DNA of 64,000 nt from positions 9,725,244 through 9,789,243 of the forward strand of contig NC_049986.1 in the NCBI RefSeq assembly GCF_000003815.2, given 5' to 3'. Under the pieces are notes generated by a model, which worked only from the letters and a program-made list of their open reading frames with translations, did not search any database and was not told the origin of the DNA. Positions 1 to 12,300 of this stretch are shown here, in pieces. How positions within the stretch are numbered: position 1 is the stretch's first letter; every line of letters begins with the position of its first letter. Both the position numbers and the translations under genes were made by a program. The stretch comes from Branchiostoma floridae (taxonomy: Eukaryota > Chordata > Leptocardii > Amphioxiformes > Branchiostomatidae).

Positions 1-168
1 AGAACGGAAACTAAGAAATGTATAATGAAATAAATGTAACTGAAACAGACACATAGGGTAATATAGTAAATGATACAACATATAAATCTATCAATATCAT
101 TAATCCTTAAAAAATCGTTATTGGCTGATAAGTTGTGCAGGTTAGGTATGTATGTGAAAAGGGCCTAC

Positions 169-354
169 GTGCACACTGCAGCTGGAACTGCTGCGGCCGC
201 CACTGTCCTTTCCAACAGACCAGTGTATTGAGACCCTTGCATTTTTGGAAGCCTGGAAGACACCTGTATGTACAAGTATCAAGATGGCTGAGACCAGTTG
301 GGCTTCCAAAAGCAATGACCGAGCCTGGGTTTGGTGCTGGTGGCCATGGACAAG
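169..354 (-). CDS. Sushi (CCP) domain exon
   Basis: A 186-nt phase 1-1 exon, acceptor TTTCATCTAG and donor GTAGGC. It encodes one complement-control-protein module: CPWPPAPNPG at the start, then TCTYRCLPGF, LVCWKGQW and a final QLQC, i.e. the four-cysteine, G-x-W pattern of sushi domains. Such modules bind proteins in complement and adhesion receptors. More exons are expected left of the window. Confidence 0.75.
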
Positions 355-3300
355 CTAGATGAAAGAAAAGAAGCAAAGATAGAAGAAAAGTAAAATAAGA
401 CGAGGAAAGGACATTTTTTGAGACTTTGTTATTGTAGCAAGAATAGAAAATCTATCTTGTTTTCTCCATTGTCATTGAAGCACGACTTGTTAAGATGATT
501 AGAATTGCACAGTGGGGAATGTGGACTACGATGTGGCAGATTGATTTTGAATCTAGGAAAAGCTTTTTTTATGTTTGGCTTGCATATGCAATATCAGATT
601 TATTCTTTGTCAACTTTGAATAAAACATACTGTTAGAGACTCATTTGTGGTCGTTTTGGGATTTGAAGAATTTTTCAACCGACGAATACATAACTTCACA
701 AAACAATTGAATCCAGAACTGTTACTTTTTGTCATGCAATCAATTGTCTGATCCAATGAAATATAAATCAAGGGGTGACCAGGGGTTACTTAACGCGTGC
801 TTGTAGCTGGTAATTTTTCCAATATGCCTTTCTCACGCGGCGGCCATGATAGATCGAAAACGAGGTCAATGAGGCAAACAAAAGCAGTTCAACCAATGAT
901 AGCATGGCATTTAGGAAATAGAGTAATAAGAGTATGGCTGCATGTTCAAATATTTGCATTATTATGTTTTTATTTTGCATCTCTTAAGGGACTATAGGGT
1001 CAGTCTACGCTACTCTTAATTGCGACATCTTTCGGTTCGTAACACAATATTTATTGTTTGATCTTGTATTGTGAAAATTTGTGTGGTTTGGGGAAAACTA
1101 ATTGAGACGTGATTTTAAAAATATGCTTTGTCTGTTTGCCTCATTGACATTGACATAGTCTTTGATCTATCATGGCCGCCGCGTGCTAAAGGTACCTGGG
1201 AGAGGAATGAAGACCCAAATCCCGAACCAGAATTCACGACGTATGATCATGACTTTGATTACAGGGATCACCACTCTAATGCCACAGATGATGTAGATCT
1301 CATAACATGGGACTGGAATAATCAGATATTCGCTGAAACTGATTTCCCAGCAAGCCATGAGGAAGAACGGTAGCCTTCGAAGGGTGAAGCGCGAGTTGAG
1401 CCGTATGGAGTAGATCGCGGTGCCGCAGTTGGTCGGGATGACTGTCTGAAGGGACACCGTCTGCCTCATCTCCATATACCGGTACTGGAATTGGCGTAGG
1501 TAGCGCTCGTTGTACGAAGGGAAGCCGGAGAGATCACCGAGTTGAATCTCGTTGGGTAATTCAGAAGCTGCAAAGAATACATTTTACATTTATGTGAGAC
1601 ACAGCAAAGTACTCTACAAAATGTTTGTATGTCAACAATGATCCTACAGCTGTTTAGCTTTCAATAGAAGTAATGGTCACGCAAGTAGTAAGAATGAGAT
1701 CAAAATATCATTCATGTCAGTTTGTAATTAAAACATGGCTCTACGGTACTATTTATCAAATTAAAGTATTTGGAATTCAGTTAGATACATAGACTGAATA
1801 TTGGGAGTATTGGTCATTTGGAAGCTATTTCAGATCAATCAAAGCCTCAGTCATAACAGAACATAATAACTATCATTAAAAATAAACGCTCCAGCAATTC
1901 TTATTGAGTCATTTCTTCAAAATCAGGCTTGGGATGGGGGCAGTGAAATGCCCAAAAAACTTGGAATACAAAAAACAATTACTGGTTCACCATCCGGTCA
2001 TTCTAATTTGTCAATTGGAAGTCAGATGCACAGACCATAATGAATGAATGAGAGCAACGTTTCAATGACACTATACCATTTGGATCAAAGTCTTCTAGCA
2101 GGATGCTGGTTTCCTCGTCTTCCGGTGATTCCTGGTACGTCAGGACCCACTTGTCCTTGAAGCCGTTGACTGTGTCTGTCACGGCACCCTCCATGGTAGA
2201 GAGTGCGGTATTACTTTGACCCTGCAGTTCCTCATTATATACAAACCTGAACTGATCTACATAAAGTTCGGATGCCATGTCTCCAGACACTGAAGACATG
2301 AAGTTGTCCATTGCCATATTCAAGAATGATGATGAGTACCCTAAAATTAGAGACATATAATTAGCATCTTCTATACATACATGTATATGTAGTAAGCCCT
2401 ACACAAGCCCGTTCCTTAAGGTGAATATAGGGCTTTGTCACTGAGTGTGATCAGAACATACACCTTAGAGCTGGCAATAGAAACTTAGAATATGATATGG
2501 TGAAATTGGTGACTAAACCAACCATCGATATATTTCATAATGGCCAAAAATGGCAAATCAGTGATTTGCTCTTATGTCCAGCATGGAACAAATGAAAACA
2601 TATACGTTTTATGTGGCTTCTACAGAGTAAAAATCTACATATATGTTTTTTTATATATCATTTTACTATTAACATTTTTAACATTTCCCTGGTCTTCATT
2701 TTAAGATTTCATTGCTGATAAAAAGTATGTTAAATTTGAAAACATTTTTAGTATGGAATGTAAAATCCTACCAGCAACTTTCATCTCCAAAACGTCATAG
2801 CCCATAAACACCTAAAAGGTTAATGTTAACATTCAATATTACAATCATATTCTAAAATAATATACAAGCCTTTGTATATGTTTTATCTAAAGTGAACAAG
2901 GCTAGTATCAAATGAATGATATTACATTGAAAGCAAAGGTATTAAATCATGTAAAATACCTTCATAAGGAGCTATAGCACCCATGTCGGGATCTGGGCAA
3001 TCTAGATGAGACAAAATGAATGAAATTTTTTTTTTATGATATTAAGATAACAGCTGTCAAATTTTAAACAGATATATAGATAAAAGAATTCATAGAGAGA
3101 GAAAAGGTTAATCATATATAATGGTACAAAGTAATTATTCAAATTGAGACAGACTTGGTCTGTAAGTCATTTAAATTTAGTTTACAAAATGTACAATCAA
3201 CCATGGCAACCATATATTGCAATGAATCATACATATCTTTGAATGAGTCTTCCATTGCTTTCCCGTCGATGCTAGAAATTGCTTACACAGTAAAACATTG

Positions 3301-6300
3301 CATCCAATTGTAGTTGTAGTTACATTGCATGCCATGATTGGATCTGATATATAATTTGATTGGCTGTCAATTATTATATTTTGGTACCTGGAAGTGGCTG
3401 CACTGCCCACACAGGGAAAGCGGTGATCCACCAATACCTGACCCAGTAGGTGATTTGTATAAACAGCAGCTTGACGTAGATTCTTGTAATCAGAATCCAC
3501 TCACAAACAGGTTCACCTATCCAGAACCAGGTTTGAGAATAGCAAACTACGGGGACAATGATGACCGCTTCGCACTCTATTGTAACACAGGCCACGAGAA
3601 CCAGGGGTACCTTAACTAGACTGAAATACGCATTCAGCTGAATTTCGGTTATGATTTCGCAATCTGGGATGAAGTCTGGTATGTATATAGTAAGCTTCAA
3701 TGCTGCATAACGCTGTTTCAAGAGGTACAGTTTATCTTTCAGTTCATAGCTATAAGAGACACCCGAGAAGTCTAGGTCCTCTGGCAGCATCCCTGTATCA
3801 AGGGAAAACAAAGCAGTACATTGAGGATATGAGTGAGCGGTATCAAATGTTGGCCCTAGCACAATACATTGTGACTAGAATATCCCTCACTAAACATGGT
3901 TGATGTCAAAACAATGATCACACATCTAATAAAGTATCACAATACGGTTATTCTAAATTCTCTATCAAGCAAATAAAACCACACAAACCTGGAACCTAAA
4001 GTACAAGTTCTATTAATCAGTGTCAACATGCAGTGTAAAACTAATGGATGTATTCAATCTTGTAGCTTTTTATATATATTCCAAGAGTGGCATGGACTAT
4101 CAATGCAAGTCATCATGAAGTATCTTCCATTTACAGTAAGTTAAAATCTTGTCCGAAATATTGCAGTGTATAGAGCCCCGTGCGTCTATCGTTGTTTCTT
4201 TATGTGGGACCAAGCAGTTCTACATGTATATGGACTATATAGCATGTGTTTGCATTTAACTGTCCTACTCTTTCCCATTGTGCTAAATAGAGAGAGTAGG
4301 ATCACCATGATTCACCCAGGATTTGAACTCGTGACCTCCCGATCACTCTACCCACCAGGCCGCCACAAGATCGTCTAAGTCTATTCTACTACAAGTATTT
4401 GCTGCCCTTGAAACCTACATTTCCTCTACAAAACGGCTCTACAGTTAAACCACTTAATTCAGTCTATACTGTAGCTGCCAATCTGTTACTGAATAGTACG
4501 TAGACTATAGACCTCTGAACCCCTAGTTCCAAACCTATATGTCAAGTTTAACTTATGTTTTACTCAAGAAGGTTTGCCTTTATGATTTAATATTGCTATT
4601 TCAGTTGAAGTAAACAATTTGAGTTAATTATGTGTAGGAGAAGTGTAAATGTATGTATGTGTTGGCACCCAATATCAGCTAAGCTGCCTAGGTCTGACTT
4701 GTATTGCATGTCTGCTATATCTCAATAAATCGAATTAAATTAGGCTATTGCATCGATGCACATGTACCTGTCGCGGGGTCAAAGTCTTGAAGAAGAATGG
4801 CCAGTTCGTAGCCAGTCTCAGAGTCGGTGTACTGCAGGACCCAGACGTCATTCATAGCTTTGATGGTGTCCGTGAGATCTCCTGTCATGCCTGACAGATT
4901 CTCTCCGTCTTGGTAACTCAACTTCTCAAACTGTTCTTTGACCTCATCGAATTTTACCTCACCGGCATTCGGATCGGATCGATAGTACATCAGAGCTTCG
5001 TACATGGCTTCATAGTCGAAAGCTGTCAGACAGAAATATAGAATCTGTTTTCTCCCAAATTGACTGTACGTCTTTTTCATAAAGTATATGCCATCATAAT
5101 GATATCACATTCCATTCTGTTGCTTCTTTCAAAAATATTAGTTGAAATGAAGGTTCTAAATGCCATTCAGTTAGCACCAAACATGTCAAAATGTAAGTGT
5201 AAAGCAAATCTAAATACAAGTAGATCCCGAGGTAATTTTGAATCATCTTTTGTACTCATACGTATACATAGATGTTCATCACTTTAAATTTTCGTGGTGT
5301 TTTTTTTTGTTTTGTTCTCGGACTGTCATTCCCATTTCAGACTTTGAAAGATTTAGCCCCTGGACATCAATATTATTTCACATATCTTAGGCACATATGA
5401 CATGGGTTCACACAGTGACTGGCATGGATAAATATGATATCATATAGAGAGGTCAAAAGTTACAACAGGACTATGAAAAAGAACATTCTGAAGCAAGAAA
5501 GGATACAATTGTTCATACAACATGTAAAAGACACTACATTTTGTTCTGCTAGTTGTGCAGGCTATACATACTCTGTACAAGCCATTTAATGTGGAATTAA
5601 TATTTATTGGATTTAAAATAAAATAACACAGAGCTGTAATTCAGTTCTCCACTGCGTATCATTGTCTATATACCTACATTTGGATTATGACAATTGTGTA
5701 AATGTTTCCCCTGTCATCAAATATTTATAATGCAATTGATGGTAATTGTATGTACATACAATAAGAAGGGGACAGATAACATAATCATGTGTACCTTAAG
5801 ATTAGAAATATTAAAGTATTCACATCATAGTATCAGTATTTAGTATTTGTAAACATAATAGCTAAACTATAACCTTGTACCTCTGTCGCTTGGTATGGTT
5901 GCCATCACGGGCAGTCCACAACCTAATGTGTTGGAAAAAGAAGTCCTTAGCGAATAGAATAATTTGTTTCAACGGTATCAATCTAGAAATATATCGACAT
6001 TAACAACAACAGTTAAGAAACACACAACAGTTTGTGAATGTTACATAGATATACTTCAGTCTGCTAAGTAAGCTTAAAAAACAATTGATTTCAAATCACT
6101 ATTAACAAAAGATTGTGTTTTCTTGAAGAACACTGATGCTATTTCCCTTAATATAGCACGTATAATATTCAAAGTTTTATGCATCTATTTACTAATATGT
6201 AAATGAATTATCAATGTACAATGTCTTGATAGCAATCTGTGTATGCGCCTACATGTGGCACATGGAGTCAACAAAATAGTCACAAATTTATCAGTGAAAC

Positions 6301-9300
6301 TTTTGCTTTTTTTACATGGTTCGTACATGTACAAGGACAGTATTTTCTATACAACGCCCTTTGTATTGGATCCAACACCTGTTGGATATGAAAAAGTTTG
6401 AGGTTATGTGGTGGCGTACCATGCTCATCTGTTGAAGGTGGTGGGTCCGTCATGGGACATGGTGTTGGAGTAGGAGTAGGAGGCTCTGTAAGCTCTGTAC
6501 CGATTGGCGGAGAAAATAAATTACATCAAACACCCAAAGCAAAGCAGTTTCTGCATATTTCTTACGTAAAACCATCAGGAAAAGCACATTTGTTGTCATT
6601 TGTTTTCCCATTTCAAGACGAAAGTCAAGAGGACTTTAACACTAGACCACTTTTGGACCATTAACATTCACATTATAATTTCTTTTACCCATGGAAGAGA
6701 AAAAAAATCAATTACATTACACTTATATGTGTGTCTTTTAAGGAAAATTATGTTTACTGCCCATCTAGCTCACCACTAGAGCCATTGTTGTTTGAAAAAT
6801 AATAAGGAATGCATAAAACAAAGGTGTGTCAAATACATGATAAAGATGACATTCAAAAGATAATCATACCGATTGATATTGTTGCAGCACAAATTTACTT
6901 GATTTTATTACTCTGTTGTTTCCAGTAATAAAATGATTCCCCCAGAACATTCCAGTCACGAACATTGCATATCATTGCAGGCTTTTAACATCTTAAGAAT
7001 GTATAAAACAAATGTGTCAAATACAGTGTAAAGATGCCATTTATAAGATGATCATGCAGATTGGTACAACATACATTTTGGTTGCCTTTATCATATGTCC
7101 CTTCCAGCAATATGATATTTCTCCACACATTATTCTACTGGTCACTGCAACACTGCTTAACATAAGGAATGGATAGAATCTTTTGTCTAAGACATGATGA
7201 ATATGTCATTCATAAGGTAATCCTACCAATTATTGTTTGTTGCCTCTATTATTGTTTTGTTTTCTCACCTCACCGCAACTTTTGTTTTTAGTAATGAAAT
7301 AATTTCCAAATATCATTCAAGTGACCAACATAGCTAATCATAGTTAAGATAAGGAATGGATAAAACAAATATTTGTAAATAAAACACATTACTAATTGAT
7401 TCGATTAATTTTGCTGTTTTAGGTATACAAAATTTCCCCCTCACTTACAGCATTCAACCACGCCAACATTGCTTATCGTGGTTGGGGCATTCCTGATAAG
7501 TACCTTCTTTACAACAGCATTCCCTGCCGTCGTCACAGTAGCACTGCTCGGGAGGCATCCAGTTCCCATCACAGCCTTCCTCACTATACCGACACTCTCC
7601 GTGACAGTCTGATCCACAGTTGTTCGTCTTTTTTGGCACACAGCAACGATCGCCTTCCGTCGGACAGGCACAATCATCCCCTTCGGGGGCCCACTCGAAG
7701 TCTCCAAAACACTGGAACAGTTCGGTGGGATCACGGCACGTGCCGGTACAGTCTACTTCACATGGTATTTCTGGGAAGGGGGGGATGTTAAGAAGGCGAT
7801 GTGTCGTTTTTTGTCTAATTGTTTATTCAGAAACCATCATTTTCATTCTTTCCATAGTATCAAAAAAGAGCTACTAGTCTTGTTTTGATTTTTTTTTTAA
7901 CTAGCGAAATTTAAAAAATTGACTTCCATGCAGCAATGTCCTTTCCTTTCTCTGCTTCTTGTTAACAGTGCAACAAAGCACACATTACATAGTACTATAT
8001 ATGATATGTTTATGTTTATTCAGAAATGTGACAAATACATAACACAGACTCAAAGGCAGCATTGATCATATGATATATATGGTATAAAACTACTTTGTAC
8101 CAAAAACGTTTAGACAAGATAAAAAGGAATACTATAATGAAATGTAAACTTAGTAATTTTCTCTATGATATGTAAGGATCTGAGTTCAAATCAGAATTTT
8201 AGCAATAGACCAATGATTGATGATTATATTACCCTTAATACGTATCTGTTAAGATGGTGATCTTGATTATTTGTAACGTTGGCCGGAAATAAAGATATTG
8301 ATCAATTCTAGTACAAAATTCATGAGGCCACACAGACTTAATTTTATGGATGACATCCAGAGGAGACCCCAAAACGAATGCGCGCGGGCGAAGAAAAATC
8401 CAGCAAAAATAAAACGTTCTGCTTAACCACAGGGCTAAACATCCAGACCATTATTTCCCAGGCTTGGTTTCACTTATGATTCTCGTCAAAAAATTTAAAA
8501 GGCATTCCAACTTACCCAAGGTAAAACTAAGTTTAATCAGTTCATGCTACAGCAGTACACACACGGAGAAGCTGAGAAAGCTGTTGGGGATGTTAACACG
8601 GAGAAGCTGAGAAAGCTGTTGAGGATGTTAACCATATTGCGAAAATAATATCAATGGCAGCAGATCTACCATGCATTAGAATAAATTCGGGTCTCCAAAT
8701 GAAAATGGAAACCCGCTTGTAAGCCATGGTATGACCAACAGTGCGGTGATCTAAGGTCAAAAATTAGAATTCTTGCCGCAGAAATAAGGAAGTATCCTTG
8801 GAGACAAAACACAAGACAGGCGTGCACTTTAAAAGTGAAAGAATTCAAAAAGTTAATCAAGATGACAAAGAAGCATTATAATGAAAAGAAAATGACGCAA
8901 ATTTCTAGATTGTCTAAAGAATACCCAATAGAATTAAGTCAGTGGGGCCTAACCCGTAAAGAACATTATGTTTAGTAAAGCGTGTGAATATTGATATTAA
9001 TATTTTCCCAAAGTTATCATAGTATTTTATGCACTTTGTTCCGCATCATTAGTACAATTTTGCTGCTTGGGAAACTTGAAGAATAAATCAATCTTTTTGA
9101 AAATCTGTGTCAATGGCATAAAGAAGCGGCGATTGCATTTATAGCTCATAACAAGTATAAAAATATGACTTGATTACTGTACAGTATTTCAAACAGCAGA
9201 ACAGATACAGCGGGCACTATTCAAATGACTACCTTTTTTGCAACAGCAGCGCGTTCCGTATGGGCAGGGACACGTGTCGGCATCCTCCCATTTTCCGCTA

Positions 9301-12300
9301 CAGCCTTCGTTGTCCATATCTGGGTCAGGCTGCAGACATTTTCCTGAACAATTCATTGCGCATGAAGGCTCATCAGGTGGTACACAGCAAAACTCGCCTT
9401 CTGGACAGGTGCACTGGGAGTCCGAAGGAGCCCGCCGGCCGGCCGGCCCACTACAGCCCAGCATGCCTTCCTTCCAACACTTGCCATTACAGTATAGTTC
9501 ACATTCCGTCTCTGTTGGGGAAAATTACGTGGTCTGTATTTTTTTGGTATTCTTATAACCATACACAGTTTGGCCTAGAAATGTAATATTTTAAAATTTA
9601 CCATATTATATCTTAAAGCAAATATTTTCAACCTTACATCTAATATACATTTGACTCTAATCCGAGTATATCTATAACTCCCATGTCTACATTGTTGTTT
9701 AGTTGCTTTCTTCATATATAGACTGTATAGACTGACTGACAGTAGCAGAAGCAGTATTGGAGAAAATTTAATTCTTCTATGAGTTTGTATGTACTTGTCT
9801 TACAACTTCTAAGAATGTTTATTGAGATTAAACCATTGGTATGAGTTATATTTGAACCTTTGTGTCTTGTTGAAAAATACAAGTCTTCACTATTTTTGCC
9901 GAGATTTGCACATTGCTGTCTAAGTTAACTAAATTATTTATATTTAAAAGACTGTGTCTTGTTCAGCAAGGTCTAAGTGGACTCCAGCAAACAATGCATT
10001 GTTTACTTCGTAACAGGCATTTGTTGTAATTGCTGTCATAGCAACAAGTTATAATTGTTTCCAAAAGAAAGGCCCAGACTTTAAGAAAAACAAGATTTTA
10101 GTACAATATGCATGAATAGTAATAATTAGTACTAGTTTTCTTTACTACACACGTCCCTGATAGATTGAATAACAATATATCGACAGCAGTCACAGTAGGA
10201 ACCAACATGAAATAGATCTATATTCATCATTTTACCATCAATAGTATTGTTTTGTAAACTGATACGGCACAATTGTTATCAAAATATGGGTTTCATGTAG
10301 TTTTTAAGCAAAATACGGGTTCTCTTCATTTTTACCTCCATGAAATGTCATGGAATGGAGGTTATATTTTCTGTTATGTGTCTCTGTCTGTGTAGATGAT
10401 TACTCAAGAACGGCTGGATGGATTGGTTTCATACTTGTTGTGTTGGTGGGGTGTGATGAAAGCTCGAATCGATGAGATTTTGGGAGCCGTATCTGTCGTT
10501 ATAATTGATGTAATAATATCAGAAATCACCCCTATATTTGAGATATATTGGTACAGGCATCTTGCTTTATGTGTTTGTTAATGGGCTTAGCTCCAAGCAG
10601 ATGGTGAGGTGACAGCTGTTTGGGGAATCCCGAGTTTTTTTAATATGATAATTAGTTTTATTTATGTCTGCTTAGGATATCATGGAGATGTGAAGCGTAA
10701 GTATAATTGTAAGAAGTTGAGGAACATTTAACGATAATGCTTAACAGGTATGGATGTCTCACATACTGTACTGCTGATTTGAGTAACATGGTGATTAAAA
10801 TGCCATTAGGTCCTCTCATCTGGGTTGGGTGTCAGAAGTTTTATGGGCAATACAGATGTTCTGATTTTGTTACGATAAGGGACAGTTGTTAGTTGTCTCT
10901 TTCGCGCCAATGGTACTTGTTTTTTAGCAGACGGGGTTGGCGCCAAGTATTCATCTTACAGTTGGTGTAGGGCTGTCAGAGGAAAGTGTGCATCTCGTTT
11001 TTGTACCGTGTGAACAGCTGATGTTATGACATATTGGTGGAAAATCAAATCACCATCTGACTAAAGTTGGCCACATCCCTTCTTCTTTCTGAGTTTCTGA
11101 GGCACATAGTCGAACCTCAATAATGCTGACAACCTTAGACAGTTTAAATGCCAAACATCAAGCTTAAGGAACACCACGCTACCATATGCCGTCGACCTCT
11201 TAAACGCACATTACACAATAAAGTGACACATTTTGATAATTACTAATCAGATGGACATCCTCTGTGTCCTTAAATAAATACACCACTACTTTCCCATAAC
11301 ATTTATATTATATAACCATTACTCTCAAATACAACCGACTATAAACATACATACCATCCACAAAAAAGCAATAAATATTTCATGGAGGTATGAGGTCCCC
11401 GAACTCTAGTTGTGTATAAACTATGGTAATGAAGATTAATGATTGACACAGAAACGTATCAAAATATAACTAATAGATTAATAATGAAACAATTGCAATA
11501 AATATGTGCATAAAAATATGATATGATAAAAAGAACCACCAGAAAAACATTAATGAGTAAAACAGAATGGGGTCTGTTTGGAGCCCGCACGGTCAGATTC
11601 GTCGCAAGAAATGTATCGGTCTGATGAGATATTACCCTTGCCAAGCCAATTACAATCACAAGTATGGTTGATTTTGGTGTCATCAAACAATACATAATAC
11701 AAGTCTTAACGCTATGTCACAATTTATAAGATTTATTATAATACTTAAAGTTTTCAGTAACTGCATGAATTCAGAAACTGGTTAGAAAACTTGAGTATGT
11801 ACATGCTTTGGGACTCTAAGAACTACCTGCATAACCAGCACGAATAACAATTAATGTAAATAAAAAATACCTTTATTCCACATTTTTGTTCTAACAAGTT
11901 AAGTACAGATCATAGCTGCAATAAGGAACAATTTGACATCTTAAAAGATATGGTATTTTATCACATCTACAGAGACCAATACAGGCTTGTATGCGGAGGT
12001 TCAACTTCTTCTTGCCTCTTAATTTTTCCATTTAGATAGCGGAAATCATCTTGCATACAATTATCGAAGAGGACATCTGTCTCGTCTGTGTATAAAGTAC
12101 AGCTTAATTAGTGCAAGTAAAATCCGTAATTGTACAGGTATTTCTGAAGATGGTGACTACCTGCCTGCACATGGCTTGGCCTATGCACTGGGTATTATAT
12201 TCCTCTGTTGCCAAACTGAAACGCCTTACAAATCTTACACTTACAAACGAAAGATGCTGCCAGGAACACTTTAGAAATTTATTAGGATATTGTTTTCTGT

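Noticed and set aside
1128-1373. Open plus-strand frame opposite the B exon of module copy 2
   Set aside because: The minus-strand frame has matching splice sites, correct phase and protein similarity to the other B exon. The plus frame is its antisense shadow.
3338-3619. Open plus-strand frame opposite the B exon of module copy 1
   Set aside because: Same reason: no conservation with the plus frame at 1128-1373 beyond what the antisense relation gives, and no plus-strand splice logic.
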